In this document: in pieces, positions 9,213 to 21,710 of the stretch
Numbering within the stretch: position 1 is the stretch's first letter
Layout of the letters: every line of letters begins with the position of its first letter
Assembly (NCBI GenBank): GCA_944739405.2
Contig: OX123182.2
Location: forward strand, 90,388,051 to 90,452,050
Direction: 5' to 3'
Source of the DNA: Euclidia mi
Taxonomy: Eukaryota > Arthropoda > Insecta > Lepidoptera > Erebidae
Length of the DNA stretch: 64,000 bases
Made by a program: the position numbers and the translations under genes
Notes under the pieces: generated by a model
What the model was told of the DNA's origin: nothing
Database searches by the model: none
Seen by the model: the letters and a program-made list of their open reading frames with translations, nothing else

Positions 9213-9941
9213 TGTAACGTATGTCCGGTACTTAGCGCGTTGCGTCACAGTACCGCCCAGACGCTCGGCCAATCAGAGAAAGCCATCGTCCGCACTCGCA
9301 AAGTCTGACCAAATATGGTCATAAACGGACTCTCAGCCTGATGGAGGGCCCGGTATATAAAGGGGCCGACAGAGAGGCCGGCACCGCTACTCTAACGTCG
9401 CTTCTACTATAACTAAGCGTACCTACTGACCCTACGTCGTATTTACGTGTATCCTGGTCCCAGCTACGGGTAAGCACTACATTTACTGCGTTAGCGTACT
9501 GCCCATCTCTCTACCTGCTAGCTGAGGCCGGCTGACGCCGCCTGCCTGACTCTATTGGTTGTGGCTCTCCTAATGCTGCTTTCCTTCAGGTTCCAGGTTC
9601 ACGTTAAGACTCCGGCTACGCTCCTAGACCGCTACACTTTCCTGCATCGCCTTCGGCTTCACCTCTGGCGAAGAGTCTGGCCTGCCCTGCTCATCGTACT
9701 CACACCGCCGGCGTCTGCCAGCTGAGCCAACGTCAGCGAGGGCCTGTACCGCTACGCACAGCCTTCGAGCAGCCTGCCTACACACTACCGGAGGGAACAG
9801 CGTGGGAGACTACAGCCCTTAGTGTTCAGGCCAGTGTCGTGTTGTTGGTCGGTCATACTCGTGGCAAGGGAAGTGAGACGATACTCTGCAATAAACGCAT
9901 CTAAAACCTCTACTGCGTTTTTACTACCAGAACCCGCTACA
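9213..9941 (+). repeat. Gypsy 3' LTR (729 bp)
   Basis: Same length and ends (TG...CA) as the LTR at 2781. It has a TATA box and AATAAA and is followed by TAGG (9942-9945), the same 4-bp target sequence found on both sides of the first LTR. Confidence 0.95.
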
Positions 9942-10407
9942 TAGGATTTAAAGATTTTTATACTATTTGTAACAAAGTGTTAAGTTATTTTAGTGATTAG
10001 ATCATTAGTGATGAGCAATAATCATTAGATTCTTAAATTTTGTAGTGAGTTAATTTACGATCTTTTATATGGAAATCACCAAGAGGTTTTTGTTTGGCAA
10101 ACTATAACTGATAGTTAGATATTTAGTTAGATAAATAACAAATTCGTGCAACAATATTACATACAATAAACTTCTGCGACAATTTATAACTGAAATATTT
10201 ATTCATTTTATGTTAGCATGTTTACATAAATCGTTAACACAACAATGCGTTATCTTGTGACTTGTGAGCTCCAACTCGAAAACAATAGCACTATTGTTGG
10301 CCTTTACAAATAATTATGTAGGTAATTATAACTTCGCATACATATGCGTCTTACATTGTTGTTAATGACACTGTACCCAATCGTTTATAAACTTATTTAT
10401 GCTGTAA
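9942..10407 (+). repeat. 3' flank block (B2), the source of B1
   Basis: 466 bp identical by eye to 3510-3975. It continues into unique AT-rich DNA (TAGAATAAGATTTAATT), so this copy is probably in its original context. Confidence 0.85.
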
Positions 10408-10506
10408 TAGAATAAGATTTAATTATTTTATTCAGCTTTTGGGTTAAAATAAACGACGGTGAAATACGAAATGATATTATCTTTAACTTGTAAATCAATT
10501 AATTTG

Positions 10507-10745
10507 CTTTAGTTATTAAAGTATATAAATTATTGATTTATGTATAAGTACCCACATTAGTTATTTAAGTATTGAAATTATTTATTTAATTTGTGTGCAA
10601 ACAGCCACTTTAGTTATTCAATGAGGTATAAAAATTATTTATTTGATTCATATGTAAATATCCACTTATTTTCAAGAATAGAAGTTATTGATTCAATTTA
10701 TGTGCAAATACCCACTTTAGTTAAAGTTAGTTTCAATTCAATTAA
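10507..10745 (+). repeat. Degenerate 50-57 bp minisatellite, about 4.5 units
   Basis: Units end in CCCAC, GCCAC, TCCAC and CCCAC at about 10555, 10608, 10665 and 10715. Most restart with TTAGTTAT(T), and each carries ATTTATTT- or ATTGATT-type cores. Unit length varies between 49 and 57 bp. Confidence 0.65.
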
Positions 10746-11799
10746 GTTTGATAATTTCAGTTGATATAATAACATTTGCTTAAGCACAAGAACACATTAT
10801 AACCAGCACTAAAACGTAAAAAGGAAACAAGTTAACATTGATAGTTAAGTTTTTTTCCGGCTGTCAACGGTTTAATTTTATCATTTATGTATCATTATAT
10901 GTTTTATATATTTCAATAGAATCCAGACATTGAAAGAAACACTCCTAGCGACACAAAACATTATAAAAAAAATATAATTCAATTATTGCGACGCAGGAAT
11001 TTTATGTTTGAGTTCACAATGAACAGTAAATGCATAAACAGACGCATTCTCAAATAACATACCGATAGGCAGTAACAAGAATCGAAGACCAAAAACAACG
11101 GTTGTAGTATAATAAACATTTGACAAAACGATCAACTAATAATTCTACGATGATATTCGTATTTTTATACCAAATAGACAAAGATTACATTCGTTCATTA
11201 TTGTTAGTGAGCAACCTGCATGTGACACGTGTACGTTTGATTAACAAACGACCGCGGAATTCTAGCTAAATACCTATATATATATAACGCTAGCATCTTT
11301 AGGTACGTTCATTCTCAGCCAGTCCAATTATGGTATGTACACGTGGTACAATAAAGATGTAACTTTCTTAGTAAGAAAGAAAAAAAGTATTTAACTTTGA
11401 AAGATAATCGCCATAGTAGGCGGTAAATGTATTGAATAATAGCTACTATATAGAAATATATCGCCGTACAAAATCACTAGCAGAAGGTTATAGTAGAAAA
11501 TAGAAAGAAATGGAAAGAGAAGGGTGTGAATTCGTTCCATAAGTCAGCCAAAGCAGATTATTAGCAATAATTACCAGTAGCACTTAATTACCGTAGGGGC
11601 ATTTAAAAAAGCTAATCGCGAAGCAAACGATCAACGAAGGTAACCTTAGCGCGACGTTAGAGGACGCGAGGCCATAAATCGCAATACAAAGAATGCGATC
11701 AATGAATGTGACCACAGCGCGTCATTTAGTTGACACGTGGTCGCAAGCAAAACGATTATAACTTGTTACTTATGCGGTTGATACAAAATTAATTATCAC
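10746..11799. other. AT-rich non-coding DNA; possible LTR-like promoter at 11260-11370
   Basis: No convincing ORF. 11266-11370 has TATATATATAACG, then TTCATTCTCAGCC about 30 bases on, then AATAAAG. This order (TATA, start, polyadenylation signal) recalls an LTR, but I see no second copy or ends. The rest is not recognised; 11600-11760 may be a continuation of the minus-strand leader at 11800-12119. Confidence 0.3.
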
Positions 11800-12119
11800 A
11801 CGCGGCAACAGAAATAGTTATAATATAAAAATGCTTACCAAGCGTAGTAAGCAAAAATTTGTCTGTTGTGACCGGCTCAACACGATCGACCTTCCGAGCA
11901 CAACAGAACAAAAAGAGAAAATGTCTATTGTGATCGGCACAACACCACCGACTTCCCGAGCACAATAGAACAAGCAAAAAGAAACAATATTTGCCACTAA
12001 AATAATCACACACTGCTTTGGAACGATTTCACACATACACAGTTAAAAAAAATAAAAAAGGACTCACCGGGCAGCGGATTCTCAACAAAACCCTACCTAT
12101 ATATTCCCGTGGACGCCAT
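11800..12119 (-). mobile_element. Leader of a minus-strand LTR retrotransposon, with PBS and twin hairpins
   Basis: Read on the minus strand, the LTR end (TTACA) is followed at 12119 by ATGGCGTCCACGGG, a PBS-like sequence. The leader then contains two consecutive hairpins (11862-11907 and 11924-11969). No gag or pol is recognised further left, so the element is truncated or its body has decayed. Confidence 0.5.
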
Positions 12120-13170
12120 TGTAACGTTGTATCGCCGTTGGGTGTGATTAAATGAAAAATGTGAGTTGAATGTTACAATAAAAATTGATTTAATTCTCAA
12201 GTAAATCTAAACATCATTTAAAAAGCGTTTCACTAGCGAAAAAATTACTAAAAAAATGTTATTCGCAAAGATTTAAACAGGGTCGCGTGATTTGGCGATG
12301 GTAAAGGATTTGTTGAGGGTCCGCCTGCCGATGGTCGCTCAGGAGTAGCAGCTGATGTACTTAGCTTTCCGAGCCGATGTCGTCGAATGCAGCCAAAAAG
12401 AGACCGGGCGCAGCCAGCGCTTCAGTATTTATAGTCGCCTTGAGGTGTGGTGTCTGAGGTGAGGGGCGAAGAATGCAGGCGGCCGGGCGGCGGTGATGAC
12501 GTCACAGCGACGTCACACGATAATTAAATTGGAATAATAATAATAATATTTATTTTCAAAAAGGGAGGTTTCAATGATCACATATGAAATATTTGAACTT
12601 AAATTACATCACAAAAAGGTTTTGAACCCTAGTACCCAAGGTAACATAACACTTGTGTTATGGGTACAAGGCCATAAATTAGAATAAAAGGTTCACATAT
12701 TGTATCTTGATACTCACAAATAGATAGATACAAGATTATTAAATGGAACTTATTCATCATAAATAATGTGCACTGAAACTACAGTGTACTTCAACCAGAC
12801 TTGTTTTGCTTTGAAATTATGTTCACTTCCAATATCAGCTTTAAATAAACATTGAAGAAATTAGATTCCTGGTCATAAAAATATTGATTACTCAACAAAC
12901 CTGCACAACAAAAATAGAACTATTCAAGACCTTAGTTCTGCGTACGCAAGCCTCTGTCAGGAATAACGGCTTTAGAGCCACAAAGGAAGCAATAATTGGT
13001 CGGTCATTATTGGACCTTATTAAACAAACTGGTAGCGGAGCGGAAGCGGAAGCGTGCGATGCAGCGCGCCAAGCTGATCCGGAAGCGTTCCGGCCCGTTA
13101 TCCGCGCGAGCACTTCCGGTCACTCCACTATCACTCGGCACCGCATCGTTCGCCATTGTAGTACGTTACA
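12120..13170 (-). repeat. Minus-strand LTR (about 1.05 kb) with TATA box and CRE-like site
   Basis: On the minus strand it runs from TGTAACGTAC (13170) to CAACGTTACA (12120), giving TG...CA ends followed by a PBS. It contains TATAAATA (12426-12433 on plus) and upstream a perfect TGACGTCA palindrome at 12497-12504 with a second half site close by. The TATA-start-leader order fits an LTR promoter. The part at about 12535-12880 carries an (ATT)n-like run at its left end and could be a LINE 3' end inserted in the LTR. Confidence 0.5.
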
Positions 13171-16100
13171 ACATTTTTCACTGAAATCGCAGACTATTAT
13201 TTATTTAAATGTCCACTAAATTATTTAATACTTAGTACTGGCAATTCTGTGCGTTAATTTGTAATGTTTTACGGTTTACTGTAATTATTGTTTATAATTA
13301 TAAACATTTTCTGAGAACTTCAAAGTGATTTGTAAAGTGAATTGTATATGACCTAAAATATGCAAAACCGAAAAACCAATGTGTTAAAAGTTGATGTTTC
13401 GATGACTCATGTAATATACGGATTTGCCAAAGAGTTAACGAATAATTTACAGAGCCACTTAATACGATAACACCTACCTAAGATTTGGGCATATCTCATT
13501 CTGAAACCAGGTATACCAAAATATCATTAACCGGGTGACCATGACGAAAACCATATTGATGATAGCTTTCATGATAAGCTTTTATAAAGAATTGACAGCT
13601 AGGGAATCGGATTTCAGTATTTGCCTATCAGACAATGTTATAATTGGGCGTTATTCCAATGTAAAGATCAGAACTAGTTTGTTTTCCTCTGTAATAGAGA
13701 TTTGTTTATTGGTATTGTAAACGTCCCAAAGATCTCATCGGAAACACTTAATTACATGGCATATACCCTACGTAAGGTTAGGTTGAAATTTATAAAATGT
13801 TATGAGTTACTTACAAAGAACTACTTTCAAACGTCCCTACAGTAAAAATATTTACTGTCCATACGTTAAAAATATTTATTGTAATAATCAAGTTTAAACG
13901 CGCATACGTTTAATCTTGATTTGGTTAGCATTGCAAAACCATATGTTTTCCACATGGATAAAAAAGTAACTTACTTTTATTACGTGAAACGTTGCTGCTA
14001 TTATGATTTAATTATTTATTACTTACTTCATTTTTTAGATTAGTCAGCAGAGTATCTAGTATGTGACAATCGCAACGCAAAGCCAGACCGCAACTATGTT
14101 AACTTTAAATCTCGATCGTGAGACCAGTTATACCGCTCGTGAAATAAAACAAGGACTTGCACGTATACTCAGCTACATAAATCCATATACATTTACGTCA
14201 TTTTGAACGGTTATATCGTCCCAATTAATTGTTATTTTTAATATCTTGTAGGTTTCCTAGACAAAGAAAATATTCCTTAATAATTATTTATCAATGAAGA
14301 ATTTTTATAGAGGAGCTTTCATTCATGAAATTCTCGCCAAAGGTTTTGCGGCGATGTGTAGCGGCTTTTGTAGTTGATTGTACATCAAAAAGAGAGATGG
14401 ACACACCGGTTTTAGCTTCAGTGTTTTTATAAGCTGATTAGGTAAAATAAAATAAGACTAAAATTACTTTTCTTCTACTGTTAGTAGTTAGTACACTAAA
14501 ATTACTTTTTTCGAAAACGATCCTTATAATATGCAAGCGAGAGGCACTGAATAACGCCGGCATTTGCAAATACTTTTTGATTAAACCGAATAATGCCATT
14601 AGACCCTTATTAAAAACAAAGATAGTGATGCAGATTTGCTACTAGAACGTTAAGTTTTCCAAGCTACAAAACAAGACAACTCATATATAGCGTATATATT
14701 ATATAGTATATATTGAGAAATTACTATCAGCTAGATAGATATTTTATTTTTATATCTGTTAAATAAAATAATTGTTGGTGTCAGCTACACGTGTAATGAA
14801 CGATACGTACGGGTATTTATGTCAATTTTATCGCGCAGTTCCACAGGTAACAATTATATTAGCGAAGTGACGCCGCACCGAGCGGTGCAGGCATGCGTGA
14901 TCGTAAATTGATGGGTCGGACTCTCTCGCGGTACATGGAGCTACGAACCGACTAAAAATGTTGGAGTAAGAATCAGGGAATACTCTATTTCGCTTCTTTT
15001 TATTGGTGGTTTTAAATTTGAATTTGCGCTGTATGATGCTTTGCTGTTATAGAAGTGATATAGTGAATAGTGTAAGCCAAAGAAATGAACAGTGCTCAGT
15101 TAATCACACCTCAAATGTGGCTCTTACAGGAGGACTTTATTTACCGTTCGTTCTCCGCACCATTCCCCATTTTCTGGGATCTGTGGAGGAAATTGGAAGG
15201 TTGAAGTTTGAGGGTTATTATCAAGTTGGAATTTAATGGATTATCATCTTCATCCTAATTTAAATCATCATCATAATAATATATACAAAACCACTTATCC
15301 TAACTGTGCAGGCATCTAGAAGCGTGACATTTGAACACTGGATTCCGCTGGTCACTGCTGCTAGATTGTGACGTGTATGACGAATGTATTACGATTGTTC
15401 GTCAACGTCGTTTTGGGTTGGTAATGACGTAAACAGGTGCCTACCTGCTTCCTAAGCAGGTGCCTAGGAAAGATTTTGTCGTGCCTAAGGCTGCTTCCTT
15501 CTTTTTATGTGAGTGTGTGGCCAACTCGGGTGTCGTAGTTCAGGGCTACTTTAAGGCCTCCGACATGGCCTAACGATCCTTGTCCTAAGACAAGAACCAG
15601 GACCGACAGCTCTACGTGCCCTCCGAAGCACGGTAGCACTCTGATGTAAATGCGACACGCGCTCATCCATCAAAATGGCGATCAGCGCACGTGTTGCTTA
15701 ACTTTACCGATCTACTACGAACAGCAAGCCAAGTCTCACTATGAGCGCTGCAAGTTCTTAAGGCTGTAAAATAAGGATTACAGGTTTGTTTGAAATTGCA
15801 TTGATTTTGAATCTAGCACTATGAAAACGCGCCTAGTTTACTAGGAAATACTTAGGTACTGCTGTAAAATATCAAGCTTCTATGTCAACTCAATAGAGGG
15901 ATTACACAATATACAAAGATATTTTAACATGGTTGTCAAATCAATACAATCGCTGAATAGAATGGTTCCTATAATTTACAACGGGATGCTTTTATGAAAT
16001 GAATTCATGCTGTACTTAGCAAGGGACTATTATCTACTAGAATACTTCTAATGTCACATGTAAAAGTTGATAATTCCAACTAGCTAAAAGAGTTTTGGGG

Positions 16101-17697
16101 ATTAAATCCATAAACTATTTGTATAAGCATCAGGTTCTGTTGTGTACATCCATCAAATTTGCTAAATGGTAAAAAAAGCCTCAATTATATTTTTGGTACT
16201 TAAATTCAACATGCGTGCCTGTCCTAACCATAACCATAATCATTTCAGTAGTACTGCTAAACTATTCATAGATATTTACTTGAAATAAATATTAGTAGGC
16301 ACTCAATAAAATGTGTTTTCAGTTTTGTTATATAAAGGCCATGAACCCTTAACTTTCTGAACAATCAAAGTTATATAGACAATGTCTGGGTCATTGACAT
16401 CAGTAGTTCTAAACGATAGTAGCCGCCTAGTTTCAGATAAATTGTATCACAACGCTTAACGAACAATGTTCCTAACCCTCCGTAGGCGATAAGCTACGAG
16501 TTGCTACGATGTTGCGTAGCACCATAAATGTAAAACTTTAGGGTCTTGGTAACAAAGTGGGCTGTAGGCTTGATGTACGTTTTTGTCGATATATCTTTAG
16601 TAGGTACATTGTCGGTACTTAGGAGATAGATGCCTAGATTCTCTTGATTGGAATGCTAAAATATTTGTACAGGCTTTTGGCTTATAGTATCACGGTCTCT
16701 ATATTTATGAAAAGGAGTTTATCCAACAAATTAGGATTTGTTGATACATTTTCTTTGCTATTGAGCGTTAACCGTTCAGACTTTACAAATTCTAAAACCA
16801 AGAATTATACCTACGGACCGTTTAATAATTCCTTTTTTCTTTTTTCTCTGGACACAGTTCTACGAATTTCAGATTATAAAGACATTTTTCTCATCAGGAG
16901 AACTCCAGGCTGCCGTCGTGACATACGACAGAGTTTATGAACCTAATAACTTCTCTCATAAAGCGTCCTACGTTGCAAAAGCCGACTCTAAATAATTTGG
17001 TAACTCTTGTTGTACCGTGACGGTGACACGTTTTATTTTCGCACCAGAATTATTGAGGTTCATCCGAATTTACCTCTTTGTTTAATATTCAGTTCAGTTT
17101 CAGATTCATATTCATTATGGACGACGGCTCTAATTACTGATTAATGCGGTCACCTGTTACTACGGAGTGACTGCGGATAAGGTAATTATAATTGTTATTT
17201 TATTACATGTTTCTGACAGTAAACATTGCAACTGCGTTGTAAATTTGTAACATATAGCTTTTATTGTTTAATATTATAACTTATAGTTTGCTTTGTAAAT
17301 ACGTCCGTAATGTAAAGATCGGTGTTGCTCTGGTTATAAACTTTGATGCCATATGGAAAAAAATAAAAAAAATCGAGATTTCACTCGTTTTTCACGTGAG
17401 ACCAGAAACAAAGACGGAATAAAAGAACGATAATTAATTTGCACAAATTCAATAAACTAGAGCAAGTTTAACTATAATAAGATAGTCTTTTATGCGAAGA
17501 ACTTACCCACCAAAAACATGCTGTAAAAAATTTTCAAGTCTCGATGGAGTTCTTTGCTTGTTTATCTCTTAAAAGTAATATCGTCCCACCCTGCTGTGAG
17601 CTATGTCTTAGTGATAGAATAATTCGTTCAACTTCACTTTCATCCGGTTCTAGCAAAATAAAAACTTGCCACTACTATTGACTACTATTGACAGACT
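13171..17697. other. Intergenic AT-rich DNA, no recognised gene
   Basis: Short ORFs here (61-98 codons) have no recognisable motif and irregular composition. About 15460-15665 is relatively GC-rich and contains a stretch (CCTCCGACATGGCC and CCTCCGAAGCACGG) that I associate with an interspersed lepidopteran LINE-derived repeat. 14690-14760 is a TATA-rich low-complexity run. Nothing else is supported. Confidence 0.4.
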
Positions 17698-17920
17698 GCA
17701 CGGTTGGCGCAGTGGTTTAAGCGGCCGCCTCGCCACTTGACACTGCGCCGAAGTGTTGTGGGTTCAATCCCCACACGAGACAACACTTTGTGTGATTCAT
17801 AAATTGTTGTTTCGAGTCTGGGTGTTAGTTGTGTCCGTTAGTTGTATGTTTGTAAAGTCCCCCGCGACACAGGATTTAGTCCTAATGCGGGAGTTGTCTC
17901 TTTTAAGAAAAAAAAAATTA
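17698..17920 (+). repeat. tRNA-derived SINE (family S1)
   Basis: Pol III-type SINE with A box TGGCGCAGTGG (17705-17715) and B box GGTTCAATCCC (17761-17771), a tRNA-unrelated body (TTGTGTGATTCATAAATTG...), and a 3' end GCGGGAGTTGTCTC running into an A-rich tail. A second copy in the opposite orientation lies at 34984-35186. Confidence 0.85.
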
Positions 17921-17974
17921 TATGTCGGAACGGTTGAAATAGCATTTTTTGGATTATTGTTACATGTTCTTTGA

Positions 17975-18345
17975 TTTTGTTCAGCCAATTTTACACCAAT
18001 GTTAGCAAAAATGCTATTGGCTTTATCAGCGGATGATAGTGGGATACGATCTATATATAATAAACTTGTACCGCACTTATTTTGCTTCGACATATATGTA
18101 ACAGACTTAACGTACTTCCACAATTGCTTAATATTATTTCCAGCATCTGATATTTGAGATTTGTCATACTCGACTTTTGTTCTTCTTAGGATTCTATGGC
18201 GGAAGTTTCTATATCATTTATAGATTGTTTGTAGGGTTACATTATTTAGGTTTTGCTTAGCTCTTTTATGTAGTGAATCACGGTGCCGAATGCACTTAAT
18301 AAGGCCAGGAGTTATCCAAGATTTAATATTATAATTTTTGATGCT
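17975..18345 (-). pseudogene. LINE-G fragment: region between endonuclease and RT
   Basis: The minus strand encodes, with one stop, ITPGLIKCIRHRDSLHKRAK, then TKVEYDKSQISDAGNNIKQL and WKYVKS. This is the conserved linker between the endonuclease and RT domains in Jockey/CR1-type LINEs. Neither domain is present. The adjacent SINE lies at the downstream end of the fragment. Confidence 0.7.
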
Positions 18346-18450
18346 CAAATTAATTTTATTAAGTATAAATTACATTGCTGTTTTTTAAAATAGCTGTTTG
18401 TAAGCTGTTAATAACATAAGTACAATGTATAATATGTACTTATACCTTAA

Positions 18451-18628
18451 TATATAAAATCCTTGCGTTACTTACTGACTGACAGACACGCTACAGCTGA
18501 AACTACTGGGCGCAGGAAGCTGAAATTTGGCATGTATGTTCCTTGGGGACCGTAGGGGTGCACTTAGAAGGGATTTCATTACATAACATTTAAAAAAAAT
18601 TGCAGGCGTAGCTGCTGGCATCCTCTAG
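18451..18628 (+). repeat. (TGAC)-cored short repeat, copy a
   Basis: Starts TATATAAAATCCTTGCG, has a TGACTGACAGAC core, then GGCATGTATGTTCCTTGG and GCAGGCGTAGCTGC, and ends ...CCTCTAG followed by T. The same repeat occurs at 26292-26455(-), 28605-28656(- partial), 29431-29605(-), 32644-32808(-), 39533-39747(+), 41814-42015(+), 42383-42585(-) and about 60725-60850(- partial). It is non-coding. The CTAG-T end would fit a Helitron-type 3' end, but the class is not settled. Confidence 0.8.
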
Positions 18629-19995
18629 TACATGTATAAAGCACACATGAGTTTTGCGGCATATATAGAAAAATACATTGTTTTCCAGGAGGAGCTCTAA
18701 CAATTAGACGTAGTGACAATAAAAAATCGTCACCAATAACAGTGTGTGGCAATATGGATGAAATCATTATTATTGTAAGCAGTAACTTCCAACAAAGTTT
18801 TATTTAACTAATGTAGTTAGCGTAGTTGCTTTACTGATCGAAATCTGTACGGGAAGCATTTTAGAATAATTTTATTTTACCGGTACTCGTGATAAAAAAA
18901 GAACCGGCCAAGTGTGTCTCAAACATACACATATTGGGTTCCGTTGGTGCTGCGGTATCCGCCAAAGAAAGGGCAGGGCGACAAGCCGTACAAAATCGGC
19001 CGCCACGCCGCGGCGCCGCTGCTCTGCTTCATAAAACTTGGCCTAAGTATTCTTCGATAATAATTAGTATTTATTTGTATTTCTTATTTTCTTAAAAATC
19101 CTAATTTACTGATAAGCTGACACAGTAGAGTGTTTATTATGCACACATGTGCTACTTGTTACTTTTACTTGTGTCGTAAAATATTTCAAATGGTATACTG
19201 TGACAAAGCACTAAAATACAACTTTCGGTTTTCATGTCCGGCCTTTGCCACAGTGAACTACAATCCGATTCATAATCGCATAAGAGTGTCAACGCGCTTA
19301 CAATGCAGTTAAACCCATAAATAACATCGGCATTACAAGAGATACCATAAAATATTTGAACAATAATTCTGTTCGGATAGCTGCGCTCCCGGAAGCCCTG
19401 GCGATAACGCATCGGATCGAGCCACTTCCGGCTCGCGAGCGACACCTTCCTCTACTTCCGCCACGTTATCTATGGTCGGGCCAGCCTCTGCCTCTACTGC
19501 CTGTGAATTATCCGTGTATCCTGTGATATGTGATGCTACAGAGTCATATGTTACGTAAACTAATAGAATAATATGTATGCTCAAGTTATTAGGTTGTATA
19601 TTTCCACTTTATGTCATGAAAGGTATTGGGATTCATTTGGTATGTTTAACAGTATCCCGATTTAATCCTACAAAAAGTTAGTACTAAAAATATGATATGT
19701 TATTGCATGCTTTTGAAATATTACTTTTTTATCAAAGTATCACTAAGGACAATTTCATGACACGTGTAAAATGGTCACCGCGTCCCAATTTACAGTTAAG
19801 TTATGTAATATTTTAACAGTAGCTTTCATTACACTGGGCCATCCTCAGTCAGACCTCTCTCATCTATCAGGAATTCATCTCAATATTATCATTCGAAAGA
19901 TGTATGTGTTTCAAATTACAATAACCTTGTATCACAAAATATTTATGTCCCTAACCTATTTTTAATATAAGAACGTATTATTTCACGTAATCTAA
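18629..19995. other. Non-coding, nothing recognised
   Basis: Short ORFs only. 18900-19040 and 19380-19500 are moderately GC-rich but show no family motif. Confidence 0.4.
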
Positions 19996-20850
19996 CGGCC
20001 CTGTCACGACCTTGCCGCTCTGAGCGGCGGCTTAGCGCGGGGCGGCGAGCGGTAAGATCAAATGTATGAAGTCGTTCGAAGCACGCCACGAGCCGCCGCG
20101 CACAGCGATAACGTGCGCGTTTTTTTTGGCGCGAATGGCTGCGCGGCGAGCGGCGCGGCGGGCGGTGCGGCGAGCGGCGCGAACAAATGTACTGCGACCG
20201 AGTCCGACGCCACGACTCCGAGCGGCACAGACAGCGTTACGCGAGGGACGAACTAGGCGGTTAAACTATTTGTTAAATATTTTGTGGCGGTAATGAATAC
20301 GGAGACATTTAAAGTCGAAATTTTAAAACGGTCGCGTGTATGGATAGCAACACATCCGCTGTATAAATACAAAAATGTTAATAAAACGTTGCGAGATGTA
20401 ATGTAACAATGTTTTACAGAATGTAATGGTAGGTTTTAATATAAATCACAAACATTAAAACATTGTGTAATGTACATATGTACCTATTTAGGTACAGAAA
20501 CAGCTACTATGAAAGTTAAAAGGTGATTTACCTACCTACTTAACGTAATCTACGTTGTGTATGTACCTATTCAACGCCTCATTAATTGCGAATATGCATT
20601 ATTCCTTTGATATAAAATACTTGTAAGAAATGAAGATCCAATGTCGACAATTTTGTAGGTAAGTATACCGTATAGTTAGATACACAAAGATATTTTGGGT
20701 ATCGCCTAATTTATGGGTAACTCCGTCGGCCCAAATACGTCCACATTTGCCGCTGCGTTTACCGCTGCTGTAGGGTCGTGGCGTGCACGACGCTCTGCCG
20801 CGCCGCCCGCCGCGACGGGCGCCGCTTAGACCGATCTCGTGAACAGGCCC
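19996..20850. mobile_element. PIF/Harbinger-like MITE with TAA target duplication
   Basis: The left end CGGCCCTGTCACGA and the right end (read inward on the minus strand) GGGCCTGTTCACGA are imperfect terminal inverted repeats. TAA flanks both sides (19993-19995 and 20851-20853), matching the 3-bp TWA target of PIF/Harbinger transposons. Both end regions are GC-rich with GCGGCG/GAGCGGCG iterations; the middle is AT-rich. There is no transposase ORF. The two overlapping plus-strand ORFs at 20062-20293 are by-products of the GC-rich repeats. Confidence 0.6.
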
Positions 20851-21024
20851 TAAAGTGGTCAATCCATTGTAATAGCCGTAAAAAGATTGCACATTTGTGG
20901 ACCACGACATTCAGCAGGATATTTTTTTTTTTGTGACTTGTAAGGACTTATGATAATGTCAACAATATATTAAAATTAAGTCTTAAAATAATTAAATAAA
21001 TCTAATAATATATACAATTTAAAT

Positions 21025-21710
21025 TTAGAGGGCGATATGAAACTCATCCGCATAGCAGTCAATTGGAAGCGTGCCCAGAAGACTAGCTGCATTGCCTCGT
21101 TGTATGGCTATACTTATCTTTTGTGCCAAATTCGTGCCAGCCCTCTGGTCACGTGAGGCGTCTATCAGTCTCTTTGCGAGATCTCTAAAAAGTGACCCGA
21201 AACGCCTCAAACACATAATATCTCTTACTAGATTTACATATTAGCGCCATTTGAGGGTCTCCGCTGAAGCAACAGCAACGCGCGCACAACCTGCTGTGCT
21301 GGGAAGATGAGATGGCGCAAGGGTATCGGCACACGCCGCATCCCATACCAAAGCCCTACCTAGCTTCCACGGCAGAAATGACATCAACTCTGGTCTTTTA
21401 CCATCGTCGCGTGCAAGAGGTTCAAGTTGGGCTGGAACGCCAGCAGTGAAAAGAGCACGGCGCACTATGTCATTGAGGTTGGCGTGTCGTAAAAAACCAC
21501 CTGCGCTCCTGCTGCATGACAGAACATGCTACAAGTGGTGACCAAGGCTATCGACAGCCTCTCCACAGTGACAGCGATGTGGAGAGACACATGACGCGCC
21601 TAAACGGAGGCAAATAGCAAAGCGGAAGGTCGTATCGTCCTACATGGTACCTATATTGGATGATGGCAGTGCCTGAAGGCAGAGGCCCGATTCCCATTCT
21701 TATTAACTTT
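21025..21710 (-). pseudogene. LINE-D fragment: C-terminal, post-RT domain
   Basis: The minus strand reads, in one frame broken by at least three stops, LPSSNIGT, RLGASCVSPHRCHCGEAVDS, RHANLNDIVRRALFTAGVP, DDGKRPELMSFLPWKLGRAL, VWDAACADTLAPSHLPSTAG and QRAGTNLAQKISIAIQRGNA ASLLGTLP. This is the familiar domain found after the RT in one group of metazoan LINEs (cysteine cluster, then DGKRPD and VWDATCVDT motifs). RT and endonuclease are absent. Stops lie near 21649, near 21527 and at 21241-21243, so it is an old remnant. Confidence 0.85.

Noticed and set aside
13535..16940. Several 60-98 codon ORFs as host genes
   Set aside because: No motif, no ATG context or codon pattern of note, and the density expected by chance in AT-rich DNA.
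17698..17771. Functional tRNA gene
   Set aside because: A and B boxes are present, but a tRNA-unrelated body and A-rich tail follow, so it is a SINE.
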